Below the pieces are notes generated by a model, which saw only the letters and a list, made by a program, of their open reading frames with translations, ran no database searches and had not been told where the DNA came from. The translations under genes and the position numbers were made by a program. From the NCBI GenBank assembly GCA_022496805.1, contig CM040100.1:22287009-22351008 (forward strand): a stretch of DNA of 64,000 nt, read 5' to 3'. Positions within the stretch are counted from its first letter, which is position 1; the number at the start of each line of letters is the position of its first letter. The stretch is from Pohlia nutans. Taxonomy: Eukaryota > Streptophyta > Bryopsida > Bryales > Mniaceae. Positions 42,704 through 55,025 of the stretch are shown one piece after another.

Positions 42704-43688
42704 TTAACCCTTAATCGTCAAGGCAACCCTCACAAAGTTAACTTGTTTACAAGCGAATAATGGAGAAAAAAGTGGATTTTCTCAACCAAAATTGAAATGG
42801 ATTGGTGCTTTAGAAAGGTGATGAAAATGCGAGGCTAGATTCCCAACTTGCGTCTAAATTAGATAACTGTGAAATAATCCACAATCAAATGAACGAATCG
42901 GGGGAAGAGGGAAGCTATATCGGGCAACGACTGTGGAGAAAGACAAAGCATTTGTATTATTAAAAAAATGGCAAAAATGCAGGCCAACAACGCTTGTTGG
43001 CTAGCATTGATTGACAGCAGGTTGGCCATTTTATTATTATTATTATTATTATTTTAACCCCTAATTGCCCAACCATGCATATTTTGCATGATGTACAGAA
43101 GCAAACTTTGTTTTCTCATCCGTCATGCACTTTTTGAAGTGTGAATTTTTTACTAAATTTTCTACGGGAAGTTAACTTCGTGCATGTGTGATCTAACTAG
43201 AAAGGTGATAATTTGTGAAACCTTTATGCCTCATTTCATGTTGCAGTGTTTCACCAAAAATTTTGAAGATTTTAGTCTAGAAGTGCTCTTGAAAAAATCA
43301 ACTTATAAAATTAAGCAACCAAAAAATCTCCAAAAATCACTACGCTTAGAGTATTGCATTTCAACGCATTTCTTCCACAAATATTGAATATCTTATACGT
43401 AATCAAATTACAAAATAATTTTGAATTTTAAGTTTTAAATTTTATAGAAATATATTAGTGATAGCAATCGCAGATCTAACCATATGGATAGAATCTTAAA
43501 TTCATAATGTACAACTTCTATTCATACATCAAGTTCAAAATATTCCTCTTAGTAGTATTTTATAATGCATCTTTTCAAAACTACCCAATTCGGAGAGGAC
43601 GTTTAGGGGTTAAGTAGCAACTACTATAGACTTTTAGAGATGCTCTTCGGGCTGCCCTCCAAGGACCCTCTTGACGTTTAAAGGTTAA
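42704..43688. mobile_element. TTAA-bounded element (985 bp) containing a second one
   Basis: TTAACCCTTAATCGTCAAGG and CTTGACGTTTAAAGGTTAA form the ends. The body matches the element at 19081-19440. A further TTAA element occupies 43054-43613. Confidence 0.7.
43054..43613. mobile_element. Nested TTAA-bounded element (560 bp)
   Basis: TTAACCCCTAATTGCCC and GGACGTTTAGGGGTTAA. A 5'-truncated relative ends with the same TTTAGGGGTTAAGTAG at 56345-56360. Inserted inside the element at 42704-43688. Confidence 0.65.
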
Positions 43689-43889
43689 GTATCAATCACC
43701 ATCATTTTGGTCTCGTCTTTACATATTCTATAGTAAAGGCTTTAATTTAGTCTTGCTCATTTCAATTTCAAGGGTTCTATGTTTCATTGTAGATTTCGTT
43801 GACACTTAGCCCATGTGAAGACCTCACTTCTTTGGTGATGCTATCATGTCGTGTGCTTTATTAAGCAATAAAATGTTCTCCAGAGATCC

Positions 43890-44150
43890 CTAAGTTGCCT
43901 AAACTTTAAAGAACCAAGAAGTCTGAATTCAATCTCGTGTATTTTTTAATTTAAAAAAAGAAGCAGTTTTGAGCAACTTTTATGTGGACTTTCTTTTGTT
44001 CAATTTTATTTTTTTGTGATTAATACATGCAATTTTCTTCAGTATTCCAATGATATAAAATTTGATCCCATCTAAACTTTCCTTTTTACAATACAATCGA
44101 TTGACTTTGTCATTTTAGAACTATGAATCTACAATAATCATTAAATGAGC
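43890..44150. repeat. AAAGGACCAAGAA repeat family, copy 1
   Basis: Shares ACCAAGAAGTCTGAATT, GCAGTTTTGAGCAACTTTTATGTGGACTTTC-like words and GTCATTTTAGAACTATGAAT with 46111-46345 and 48518-48715. Those copies begin TTAACCCCGAAAGG and TTAACCCGTAAAGG. Confidence 0.6.
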
Positions 44151-44936
44151 AGTGTCACAAATTCATCCAAATTGATGGTCACATTCTCATCCATACAAAT
44201 TTTCATCCAATAAGATGAAGGTACTATGCTTTACAATTTCATACCTTATGGTAATGCAAAGTGGGAAAAAATGAATTCAAACATGATACCATACCCTTAG
44301 GTAAGTTTCAACAGTAGTGTGTCGAAATAGTTTAATTTAAGTATTTCATATTGAACGAAATGCCATTAATTTTCTTAATTTTCAAAATTTTGCAGAAATT
44401 TACTAATTATGTTGTTTTGGATTTCACAAAGAACTAAAACATTCAAATAATTTTTTCTTTGTTTTTTGAATATTGATCTACAACTTTATCAAAATTTGGA
44501 CATGCTTCAAGTTTTTCTTAATTATTTACTAAACTGACTCGAAAGTAGTGTACTATTGCATTGGAATGGGCTTTGTTCTAGTCCTTAGTAATATATGCAA
44601 CATGCTACCGTGTCATCGCATTCGAAATCTCCAAAACGTCGGTAACACAAAATCTCACAAACTGCAAACATAAACACTTTTGTTTTTTTTTTTCTGCTTT
44701 TTTTGGAAATCCACATGCACTGTTTTGGATTCGGAAAGCATTCACTGGAAAGTTGTATGCCACCCACGTCATCACATAGAAGCCTTTCCGAGCTCAAGTG
44801 CCAACTCCATCAATATCATAACCAATGGCAGCAAAATTCAGGATAGGTTGTTAGCCATTTGCAACCACCAATTCTCTTGACCAGTAAGTCATTTGAGGGC
44901 TGCTCTTGTTGCCTGTCTTGACTGAGGTTTGCGGCA

Positions 44937-47900
44937 ATGGAGGGTTTGAATGAAGCTGGCATGAGCAATTCCATGGGCACGGAAACCACGGGAATTGTGA
45001 AAAACGATGGCAGCTGCATTCCGCTTCGGAAGCTTGGCAGCTTCGAAATACCGGCCATCATCACTGGTACGCTGTTTTCAGGGCTTTCCGATCCGTTTTT
45101 GTATTCAAAAACACCTAACCCTAATTCTCAAACTCAACAGTTTCTCAGTTTTAAACTTTGTAGGGAAAAAGAGGGTTTAGTTTTGCTACTCTTTGCATGT
45201 TTTATCAATTCTACACTCAACGATTTTTTTCAAGATTCCTTCAACTTGTTGTCATGGCAAAAATGAGTAGTGGAAATGGTGCTTAATTGAGCAATCACAA
45301 TATGTAATATGCGGGACTTGATTCTGTACATAGATGCTTGTCTTGAGGTTTTGGGTTACAAAATGAGTGAGCTCTGAGTGATTTTTCAGTTCGAATCCTA
45401 TGTTCTCTGAATTTTTGTTTTGTTTTGGAACAGGAATGTGGCAGGTGGCTGGAGGACATGGAACCATTGATGTCAAGAAAGCGGTGAACGAGATGAAACT
45501 CTATGCTTTTGCTGGGCTCGGAGTTTTTGACATGGCTGATATATGTAAGAAAATTAAAAAAAAAAAACTTTAAATCATGTTATTTCACGGTTTGGAAACC
45601 CTAAAGCTGAGAATCAGAACCCAGACCTACAGTGTGATGTGAATGAGGCTTGCAAATCCACGGAGAGTCCTTAATATTATGTATGCTCCAGCCTGAATGG
45701 ATTCATTCTCGTGTTGTGCAGATGGACCTGCGGAAGAGATTTACGGCCTGTTTTGTAAGGAATATTGGGGCTCCAAGCCAGTTCGTGGCTTCACAAAATT
45801 TGTTCCTCGCTACGGTATGGCGATCAAGGTCTCCTACTATTCTATCACTTAGAATCCCTGTCGATTGATTGCACAGGTCAAAGCAACAAACAAGAAATCC
45901 TACATCTTGATTTGGTCAAAAATTATTTGAATTGCTTTATCGCGTTTTGTTCAATGTTGACATCACACAATTCCAAGTAACTCCTATGTGGCATGCTTTA
46001 AGATTACAAGGTTTTAAGCTACCTCTTTGAGGTGGATTGGACAGTTATCATAACGCAATGGATTATTTTAAGCTTCGTAGTTGCACATGGCTTCTATAGT
46101 GGCCCTTATATTAACCCCGAAAGGACCAAGAATCTCAAATTGGGCCTCATGATATTTTAAAGCAGTTTTGAGTAGATTCTATGAGGACTTTTATTTGTTT
46201 GAATTTCTTTGTTTTTTGAGCCAACACATGCAATGTTCTTCATTGATTCTGGTGATATTATATTTGGTTCCATCTGAATTATAGTTTTCACAATATGATT
46301 GATGGAATTTGTCATTTTAAAACTATGAATCCTTGGTCCTTGACTTCAAACATGTGTCTGATGCACTGCTCTGGGTTTTGTTGGTTTAGGCAACAGTGGC
46401 GCCGACACACGACCAGTGGTGGAGGCCAGTATAGATCGGTCTCGGAGGCGGATGGGAGCGGCCACCGTGGACATGGTTCAGTTTCATTGGTATGTTCTGA
46501 ATGGTGTGTCAAGTGACCTAGAACTTGACTTGACATTTTGGACTTGCTTTGCACATTTCCATTCGGTTGGCTTTCATTTCCCTCTTATTTGGAACAAGCG
46601 GCTAACGGCAAGTGTCTCTACCAGTGTAATAAGAAAATATAATGTGCACAAAAGGTAAATAATGTTTATTATGTGACTTGCCACCATTTGGTCTGTACCT
46701 AAATAGACAAATTCCACCTCATTAGATTTAACCTTCGATCTAATGAAATGACACCTGCACTCAATGTGTTTAGCGCGTCCATGAAATTCCGGATTTTTAG
46801 TGATAGCTATACAGCTTTGACTATCACAGTAAATTACTGTAGGCCTTTTTTGAGGAAAACCCTGTGCGGGATATAGGAGGGTGTCAAAAATCTATACATC
46901 TTCTAGATTTGAGTTCTCCTAGAGTAGGTGAACCCCTAAGAGCCAAAAGGGGGTCGAAGTGTCCCCCCAAAAACATTTGAACGCCAACTTCGAACATTAT
47001 AATCTTGTTATCTAGATGGTCAATTCTTTCAATATTCTGCGCAGATATAAAGACTATTCAACGATGAATTTCCTTGGATCTCATTTCAGGGGCTAGAATT
47101 GCACTTTCTTTGTTTGGGGGTCTATTTTTGGGGTGAAAATTGTGGGCGCTTAGGGGTTAAGGATATCTGAAATCTTGGAGAACTCTAGATCTGAGATATC
47201 CTCATACTGTACCCGCTTGACATTGGTCTCTACTCCAAATAGAACTGATAATTTTCATATGTCTGTTTCCATGTAATAGTACAATCCTCAATACAATCTG
47301 GAGGAAAAAACTCTATTCAACAATCTCAGAATGTCACTATTCCTATAACCACATGTCATAGTTCTACTGGATGTAAGAATGATAGGCCCCAACATGTGAC
47401 TATCACCTGTGACATGTCTCATTTTCATTGGGCATGAGAACTTTCTACGTTATTAAAACCATTGCTTAGCTTCTTTCTTTGAGATAGAGACAAGAAATTG
47501 AGCCATTGAGGTCACTCAAGGTAGGCAGAAACTAAGTATATTTGTAGAGACAAATTATCTTAGAACTGCACACCAAATCTAATGGGGTATCTCAACCGTT
47601 GCTTTTCCGATGGTAATAACAAAGCTTGCATGATGTTGGTGAATTCAACAGGTGGGATTACAGCGATGGTCGATACTGTGATGCCATGAAGTGGCTTTAC
47701 ACTCTTCAACAAGAGGGAAAAATCAAGGAGCTGGGACTAACAAATTTCGACACCGAACACATGGCCAAGATAGTTGAGGATTGTGGGATTCCCGTAGTTT
47801 CTAATCAGGTTAGTGGTTTTATCATGTACTGCCTTTTGTTTGGGGTTAAGAGCAGCCCATGCTCTTGGTTTGATTTCATAACTAACTGCATCTTGTCACC

Positions 47901-49655
47901 ATTACGAGCCAGGCTCTTGTGATCAGTGATTAGTAAATTCTTTGAGAAGCAGTTTCAGAAAATGTGGTTACAGTGATTTTGGAACATGCAAATTTAGGAC
48001 TTCTTCACTGGACGCTTTATATTTCATTAACCAATCACTAGAACACTACTGTTGCAGGTAGCGTATTCTATACTTGATACACGGCCAGAGAAGAAAATGG
48101 TTGCATGGTGCTTACAACACCACGTGCAGCTTCTTGCCTACGGGTATGTAGCCTTCTGTGTTATTATTTTCATTTGAACTTACTTACTTAACCTCTAGCC
48201 CTCTCACTCTTGCTTAAATGAAGAGTGGCCAAGGATGTACCTCTACCAAAGGCCAGAGTTGCAATGATATTTAATTACCATGTGCAGGACGTTGTTGGGA
48301 GGTTTTCTGTCTGAAAAGTACTTGGGACGACCTGAGCCGAAAAGGCCAGACCTGACTACATCGTCACTCTCCAAGTACAAATACGTTATAGATCAATGGG
48401 GCGGTTGGACTTTGTTCCAGGTGTGTCTCCATCGTTCGATTGCCAAATTTTGACTTCCACTTATTTTTCTAATTATTTTTGTGAAACGAACGGACGGATG
48501 ATTCGATTATGTATGCCTTAACCCGTAAAGGACCAAGAAGCCTGAATTTGGCCTCATGTTTTTTTCTTTTTAGCATTTTTGCGTAGGTCTTACGTGGAAT
48601 ACCTTTGGTTCAAATTTATTTTCTCTAATGACATAAAAATTTGGTTGCATCTGAGTTATATTTTTCAACAATAAGATCGATTGAATTGTCATTTAAAAAT
48701 CATAAATCCTTAGTTTCGTGCTTCTTTCATATCAATTCACCTGTTTCTGCAGGAGCTTCTTCTTGCTTTGAGTCAAATTGCAAACAAGTATAAGGTTAGC
48801 ATCAGCAACGTTGCAGTAAGATACATTGCAGACAAGCCTGCAGTTGCCGCAGTCATTATTGGTGCCCGGCTTGGCGTATCCGAGCATATTGCTAGCAATC
48901 AGGCTGCATACTCTTTCCCAGGTGCGCTCAAGCTTTCGATCTGTAGCGATTGTCCTGCTTTGTGTTGCTTTCTCTTTAATAATGCAAAAGAAATAATGCA
49001 AGCGTCGTTTCTGTGCTTGTCACTTCAAATTCTTGTCACTTCAAATTCTAGTCATGTGCACACCGCAGCTTAGAAAGTAGGCCAGGAGAAAGTCTTTAGT
49101 TCTCTCGTCCTGCCTCCTTTAATGAGACTGTGGATGCTACTTGGAATACCAAGGTGATAGGCTTTCACAAATACTAAGTTTTCTTAGTCACCTCTTCTCG
49201 GAGCCACTACACCAAAAATCGTAATTATTTAGCGTGGGTACAGTTACTAAGTACGACGAAATTGCTACGAAGAAAAAATATGGCAGAGATCTTTGTATTT
49301 TAAAGATTTTGCAACCCATAGTATATTTGTGGTCCAATGATTGCAGCCCACAGTAATTGCAATTTTTGGTGTACCATAAATCTGTTAATGTCTCCTAGTG
49401 TGCAAAAGCAAAAACAAAAAGAGTCTTCATCATTTATTATCCAACCTCCTAATTGTAAGAGAAAACGCAGTATTTGCTAGGGTTGCACAAAATGGACTAT
49501 TTACCCTGCTTGTTTTTCATCCAAAAAATGTCGGTGGTGATGCTCTAATTTGTGCTTTGTCTGCAGGTCTGGATGAAGGAGATATTGCTCTCATTCATTC
49601 TATTGTGAAGAGAGGAAGTGAGCTTCCTGGAGACTGCGGTGACGAGTACAGATAA
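44937..49655 (+). CDS. Aldo/keto reductase, nine exons, 355 aa
   Basis: Exons 44937-45066, 45434-45544, 45722-45814, 46390-46489, 47652-47808, 48058-48143, 48288-48420, 48753-48921 and 49567-49655 join without a stop into 356 codons including the stop; all introns are GT-AG with matching phases. The product is a TIM-barrel NADPH-dependent oxidoreductase of the aldo/keto reductase superfamily. The usual catalytic tetrad is visible: Asp in VFDMAD, Tyr in ADIYGPAE, Lys in FTKFVPR, His in QFHWWD. Later motifs are [59 protein letters not shown] and the GDCGDEYR C-terminus common in plant members. The substrate cannot be inferred. No transit peptide is obvious, so it is probably cytosolic. Introns 3, 4 and 7 hold TTAA-type elements and a copia remnant, yet the coding exons are clean. 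Confidence 0.93.
46111..46345. repeat. AAAGGACCAAGAA repeat family, copy 2 (reductase intron 3)
   Basis: Starts TTAACCCCGAAAGGACCAAG and ends near ATCCTTGGTCCTTG; shares its interior with copies 1 and 3. TTAA is present only on the left. Confidence 0.6.
46673..46844 (-). pseudogene. Copia RNase H remnant in reductase intron 4
   Basis: On the minus strand the frame reads [20 protein letters not shown] and [14 protein letters not shown], then [13 protein letters not shown]. This is the RNase H end of Ty1/copia polyproteins (CDS..A..L..NP..H.R.KHI...H). Only about 57 codons are recognisable. Probably a relic of a retrotransposon in this intron. Confidence 0.85.
46929..47160. mobile_element. TTAA-type element (232 bp) in reductase intron 4
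   Basis: CCCCTAAGAGCC and GGCGCTTAGGGG are inverted. The right flank is TTAA, the left TGAA (one change). Adjacent to the copia remnant. Confidence 0.6.
48518..48715. repeat. AAAGGACCAAGAA repeat family, copy 3 (reductase intron 7)
   Basis: TTAACCCGTAAAGGACCAAG start, then CCTGAATTTGGCCTCATG and an ATCATAAATCCTTAG-type end, as in copies 1 and 2. Confidence 0.55.
49205..49373. mobile_element. MITE-like inverted repeat in reductase intron 8 (about 170 bp)
   Basis: CACTACACCAAAAATCGTAA at the left and GCAATTTTTGGTGTA at the right. The left end is CACTA-like; the right is incomplete and no duplication is visible. Confidence 0.5.
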
Positions 49656-49718
49656 TTTTGGAGCAGTTTAATTTAGTTTTAGACTCCTTTGTGGGCCGTC
49701 TGTATGACCATGCACCAA

Positions 49719-49872
49719 AGTAGATAGATAGAAACTCCGGACCTCTTTCAAGGCTGGTGTGAATAAAGTGTCTGTTCGTAGCTCCAAGGGTGATCCGTGA
49801 ATAAAGTGTCTATTCGTAGCTCCAAGGGTGATCCGTGAATAAAGTGTCTGTTCGTAGCTCCAAGGGTGATCA
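49719..49872 (-). repeat. ATCT-tailed repeat with a 38-bp triplication
   Basis: AGATAGATAGAAACTCCGG begins the reverse-complement copy. The unit GTGAATAAAGTGTCTGTTCG... (38 bp) is then repeated three times (49759, 49797, 49835) with one or two differences. It lies about 60 bp beyond the reductase stop codon, so its AATAAA words could serve as polyadenylation signals; that is only a possibility. Confidence 0.8.
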
Positions 49873-50287
49873 CAACTCATAGACATACAAGACTCATTCA
49901 CTATTCCAAAAAATAATTTTGAGAAAAAAACCAAACTTTGAGTCCATTATAGACTTTTTCAAACATGATTCAATTCACCCCTTTAAAAGTTCATAAGTCC
50001 ACCTTTAAGAATGGTTTCACTGTAACAGACATCATTTCTAGACACTTTAATCCAAACTACAGAATATGGTGAATCACTAACATAATCATGAAATCGTTCT
50101 TTTTATTAAAATGAAACATATGTGGAGTTGACCAAAGTCCATACTGTCACTTAAAAAGTCCCACCAGGTTTTATTTAAAGGGACCACCTTATAGATAATT
50201 GCATATTTGTTTTTGTATTCAAGTTAAGAATCTATGTTCAAATTTATAGCCATCATGGAGTAATAAATTATCTAAGTAAAAATAGCC

Positions 50288-50484
50288 TTCATAACATTCA
50301 GTAGCCTTCTTGCCCACTGCCTTCCCTCTTCATGCCCACTGCCTTTCCTTCATGCACTGTGCTTATCACCTTGAGCCTCCACCTGTCCACTTAGCTACTG
50401 ATGAAGTACTGTTGGGTGTGGAATATTCCACACCATCTACTGTAGAGCCAAGGCAGAGACAGTGCATGCTACTGAATGTTATGT
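50288..50484. mobile_element. MITE, CATAACATTCAGTAGC family (about 195 bp)
   Basis: CATAACATTCAGTAGCC and GCTACTGAATGTTATG at the ends; central TGGAATATTCCACACC palindrome. Close relative, inverted inside, at 53894-54056. TT lies on both sides. Confidence 0.85.
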
Positions 50485-50687
50485 TGTAATGGGAAGGTCT
50501 TGCTGAAAATTGCACCATGACCGAAAAAATGGTCCACTCAACCATGCATCCACCTCGTTGGAGTATTAACACTATAATTTGTCATGTTTTTGATATGTAC
50601 AAAAAATCCTGGTCTTGTCCTGGAATATTTAACTAAATTTCAATGCAGCTGCTGTAATAAATTCAGTTGCCGTCATGTAGAGAAGCC

Positions 50688-51965
50688 TCAATCATCAAGA
50701 TCCAGTTGGATGGCTTGCCAGTTACAACCCTCGGAGAGCGTCGAAATGAGAGAACTCGTGGTGACATAATCATCAAACTTGGTTTGGTTTAGTTTTATAA
50801 GCTCCATCTGATACTTGAGGGGCAAAGTCATAAACAATTGTTTTGTGGGCTCAATATAAACCTCCTTATTCAGCCTGGACCTGAGTAACGGGTGCCAAAT
50901 CGCTAAAAGTGCGACCCGAGCTGGTGTTCTCAACAGTAAGTGTCCAGTAACCACCCCTTCATACACACGAAGAATAAGCTTTGCCAAATCCTTAACAAGT
51001 GCAGATTCCATTGTGTGTGCCGGAATAGCTCCCATGATCTGTTGCACATCTAGATGTGCAAATGATTCCACCAACTCCTCAGCCACTTTTGTCCTCAATA
51101 TCGCGTCTAACACCCAAAACATGGCTTCGAGCTTCGATTTAAAAAACGAAGGTATAATTTGCGATTGCGGCCTTGTTTTCCATTCTTTTTCGAATCGATG
51201 AAACATGTCCTTCGCCTCTCGGTTAACCAGCATGACGACCGTCTTGGCAAAGTTAGTAGACGTAGCAGATCCAATACCCTGCAGCAACTCTGTGAGGAAA
51301 GCTCGAGAGCATGGCGCCGAAGAAGTGCCATCATACGACAGAGCAGTGCGGACACACTGTTGTATCACATCGCATAATTGTGTGTGACGATCCTGTTCGC
51401 TTTCGTCCAACCCCAACCGCTCCACCAGATCCTCGGCATGACTACGAGAGAATCCGGGGGAAGCACTGTATTCTCGAATCCGGATCTCGTCTTCCGGAGA
51501 CCACATCACACTAGACAAGTAGCGGGATATGGATTCCATGAGCTCGTGAAACTCGATGCGCGACGCCACTTTGAGAAGCTCCAAGCTGGACTTGACGTCG
51601 TGGAAGTCCCGGACGACTTGGAAGTTCTTGAGCAACGGTGAGTCCATGCGAGCGAAGCAGTCGAAGTAGGAGTCCAGATTCGCTTCCAAGTCGAGCACAA
51701 AGTCGGAGCTCGGAGCTGCCCACCTCTCGCTCAAGCAGGCCTTGAAGTACTTACTGTACGTGATCAACACTTGCGAGTGTATCATCACCACCGCCATCGT
51801 TTTGCGTCCGGGAGGTCCGACGCCGTGATCGTTCACCAAGTGAATCGAAACATCTTGCCCTGCCGCAGCTCTGCCGATCCATTTAAACTTACTACTAGTA
51901 CTCTTTTGTTGTTGTTGAAGCTCATCCATGTCTAACGGTTTCTGTTTTCCAACCTTCGTGAACAT
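50688..51965 (-). CDS. BTB/POZ domain protein, intronless, 425 aa
   Basis: A single uninterrupted frame from the ATG at 51965 to a stop at 50688. The N-terminal third is a BTB/POZ fold: QDVSIHLVND, the VVMIHSQVLITYSKYFKACLS helix pair typical of BTB (IH..VL...S.YF...LSERW), and the following LDLEANLDSYFDCF and LELLKVASRIEFHELMESIS segments. The remainder is helical and matches the C-terminal region of plant BTB proteins of the At1g63850/At3g05675 type (MFWVLDAILRTKVAEELVESF, ALVKDLAKLILRVYEGVVTG, ARVALLAIWHPLLRSRL). Such proteins are candidate CUL3 adaptors, but the target is unknown. GC content is clearly above the flanks, supporting coding. No start alternatives are needed; the upstream sequence is AT-rich. 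Confidence 0.9.
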   Translation of the reverse strand: MFTKVGKQKPLDMDELQQQQKSTSSKFKWIGRAAAGQDVSIHLVNDHGVGPPGRKTMAVVMIHSQVLITYSKYFKACLSERWAAPSSDFVLDLEANLDSYFDCFARMDSPLLKNFQVVRDFHDVKSSLELLKVASRIEFHELMESISRYLSSVMWSPEDEIRIREYSASPGFSRSHAEDLVERLGLDESEQDRHTQLCDVIQQCVRTALSYDGTSSAPCSRAFLTELLQGIGSATSTNFAKTVVMLVNREAKDMFHRFEKEWKTRPQSQIIPSFFKSKLEAMFWVLDAILRTKVAEELVESFAHLDVQQIMGAIPAHTMESALVKDLAKLILRVYEGVVTGHLLLRTPARVALLAIWHPLLRSRLNKEVYIEPTKQLFMTLPLKYQMELIKLNQTKFDDYVTTSSLISTLSEGCNWQAIQLDLDD

Positions 51966-52039
51966 AATTATTAAACAAGTTAGAAATTGATCCCTAAAAT
52001 TTTAGGGGTTACTGAGGGTTAACAGAAGACATTCTTCTA

Positions 52040-52410
52040 TCAAATCCTCCATGGAATGGCCATTTCCAGTTCAAAATTCATTCTCTACTCTCACTATTAC
52101 GATCTGACAGTGTCATAATAAATTGCATAGAAATATGGTTGCAAACAAACATGCTATTGACAGAGGACTTAGTTTGATAAAGTAAAATAAAATGTCAACA
52201 TGATCGTCTTAGAATCTAGATCACCTTTCCTGTGCAACCCCAAATAAGTGTTTATCTGTTTTAATGTCACATATACATGCAACACAATCGTAACGTCCCC
52301 AATCCTCCACTCCTAGCTCAACCTGCATGAGCCACAGCACATGTTAACTCATATTCTAGATTTGAAGCACATAGCAAAATTGGCCATTCCATAGAGGATG
52401 GGTCACTAGA
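52040..52410. mobile_element. Possible MITE upstream of the BTB gene (about 370 bp)
   Basis: ATCCTCCATGGAATGGCCATTT on the left faces AATTGGCCATTCCATAGAGGAT on the right; the interior is non-coding. Confidence 0.5.
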
Positions 52411-53893
52411 AAATTGCACCCTAACTTGAACTTGTTGAGGCCCCAAAATTCCAAGGAGTAGGCCTCAATTTTAAATTCAAATTTCCAAAACCAACCCATT
52501 CATGAGACCTCCAAAATGAAAAAAATCATAAATCAAGACCTGCCTCTGAAAGGAATGTAAGTAGATATGCTTTAGGAGCTTGCACACACAACCCACAAAT
52601 TGGAGGTTGTTCTCTTTAATTTGGACCTTCAAAGAAACTACTAGAGTTTCTGCATGCTAAGTGAAATCCTCATCCCCAATTGCAGACTTGGATGCCTAGG
52701 TTATGACAATAAAGATGCAAGGAAATTAAGGGATCTACCGGCCTGGACAGACTTATTACAACACTCCCTCATGCTCAACTCAGAATCAACGCCAGCCAAC
52801 TTAAATTCATTAGCAAGCCAAAAGTACTTTGATTCCACCTGTGAAACAACCGAGTTCAAAAGTGTACTGAATGACCCTGGCGACTACCACTCTTAAGACC
52901 AAGTGAAAACAGATCATTAGCGTACTTTCTTTTGAAGATATAGAGAGCAAAGAAGTCAAGCTACTCACAGAACAGATAGCAAGCTCATCGACGTGGTGAA
53001 ATCAACTCCGAAGATCGAGACATACATATATATAACATTCTTCTCCGAAGTCAGCAGATACATAATTAAGCCGTTTTGCACGGCGCAACGATGAGGTGCA
53101 TGGTAGTGAATCAACGGCTCATGCAACAACTTTACAAAGCTAGTAGACTTCCTTATACAGCAATTGAAAGATCGAGAAATTCATGTACTGACTGACCTAT
53201 TAATTCCCAAAACCACACTGTCGACGTCTACACATGATAGTTAGCAAGCAAGCTGCAACAAGTTTGCTTTGGTTAGGATTTCGAAGAGCCCAGTGAGCAG
53301 TTAGTTGCGTAAGAAGAACCAAAAGTGGAGTCAGATCCTTACTGGGGAGTATCGTGCACTGTAAGTAATCATGTATGTGGTGCTTCAAGCTGGCCCTAGC
53401 TACTTACTGTAGCTGATCTAACCTTGAGGTCACACAATCTACCAGCTCCAGATTTCATTGCATGATTTCGTGTCTTGAAAACTCCGCCTGGCATCGGCCG
53501 GCAGTGTAATTTCGTTGAATTGTATGAATTTCTAGAAGACGTCTATGGTGGACATACCTAAAACCAGGGAATTTTCTTTTGCAATTCTTCATTTTCTGAG
53601 CACGTGGCACCAATCAGTCCGGGGAGAACCGACCATTATTTAGTTTACAGACTTTCTCGGTTGAAATTTCAGAATTGCTTACGTAACCCATTCGTGATGG
53701 ACGCCCTCAGACTCCATCCATCATCCATGCAACTTTTCCTCCATCAAGTACACTATTCATCCATCAAGTATACTGCTACAACTACTTGTCTTCCATTTAG
53801 TCACCTGCTACAAAAATATTTCGTCCATCAGCTCATGGGTTACGTCGTGTAACTTGCCTCGTCCCCTACCGGGAACTCGGCGTTTACCATACT
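52411..53893. other. Gene-free stretch
   Basis: No gene or repeat family recognised. Short frames at 52654-52896 and 53604-53852 lack domains and convincing context. Confidence 0.4.
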
Positions 53894-54056
53894 CATAACA
53901 TTCAATAGCATGCATTGTTTCTGCCTTGGTTCTACAGTAGATGGTGTGGAATATTCCACATCCAACAATGCTTTATCACTAGCTAAGTGGAGGCTCAAGG
54001 TGATGAGCAGAGTGCATGAAGGAAAGGCAGTGGACATGAAGGTTACTGAATGTTAT
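53894..54056. mobile_element. MITE, CATAACATTCAGTAGC family (163 bp)
   Basis: CATAACATTCAATAGCATGC and AGGTTACTGAATGTTATG. The inner GGTTCTACAGTAGATGGTGTGG is the reverse complement of the 50288-50484 copy. Confidence 0.82.
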
Positions 54057-54784
54057 GTAATCAAGGTCAAAATCTTAGAAAAAATCTTGATCATTTGAGG
54101 GGAAAATTTGAGAAAATTCCCTGTTTTTCTTAAGACCTAGTCAAGGGAATGCTCCAGAAAACCAGTCGGTCCAAGAAAATGTAGGATCTTCAATGTAGGA
54201 TCAATTTCTCCTTGGATTGTGAGTGGCACTAGCGAAACAAATACTTTAGCAGTTTCATCTAGATTTGGATGAAAGTGTCATGAATGGATGATAAAATATT
54301 TTAAAGGGATGAAAATGAGTCAAATGAATGAATCAAGCAAATGGGTTTTTTTTTCGAATTTAACACTTTCTAAAAATATATTCACGTTTTGGCTCTATTT
54401 TTCCATCTAAAAAATGCTGCCTAAAACCACCTAAGACCCAATCTCGCACCTCATCATTGAACTGCTTGGAATTGACCCAATTCCAAGTGAACACTAAATG
54501 CAGTGGCCCACAGTTAGGGTCAACAAAAAAAAATCATAAGAAGAGAAGTCTATCTCTTTAGGAAATTGTTTTTTCAAAAAAAAAAATTTGTATGATGAAA
54601 AAGAGAATCATTCTTGAATAATATTCATAAAATTTGGCATTAGTTTTGGCAAAAAAAAATTTTAAAATACATATATTCAGCATGAGATGCCGACCTTGAC
54701 AATTAAGTTCAAAAGGTGGAATTGGGTGTAAATAGAGCGGTTTTAGGTAATTTAATGAATGAAAATGAGATCAGAAAGTAATGG
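54057..54784. other. Gene-free stretch
   Basis: AT-rich, with several poly-A runs (54530, 54577, 54650). No supported feature. Confidence 0.35.
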
Positions 54785-55025
54785 TTAACCTTTGAAGGAC
54801 ATACTAAGCCCTTTGAGCTTAGTTTTTTCAGTTTTCAAACCACTTTGACCTTGAATTGCTGATAATGGAGAAATGTTTTTATGAAGTTTTTCCAAGCATC
54901 ATCTGTGACAAGAATAATATGTACCTACAGTTTTTAGAATATAAATTACTTCTATATTTTGAGGTCAAAACTCAAAAATACTCCTTTCTTTCTAAAAAAT
55001 TTAAAAAATGTCCTTTAAGGGTTAA
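54785..55025. mobile_element. TTAA-bounded piggyBac-like MITE (241 bp)
   Basis: TTAACCTTTGAAGGACAT and ATGTCCTTTAAGGGTTAA form inverted ends with TTAA on both sides. Non-coding. Confidence 0.72.
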
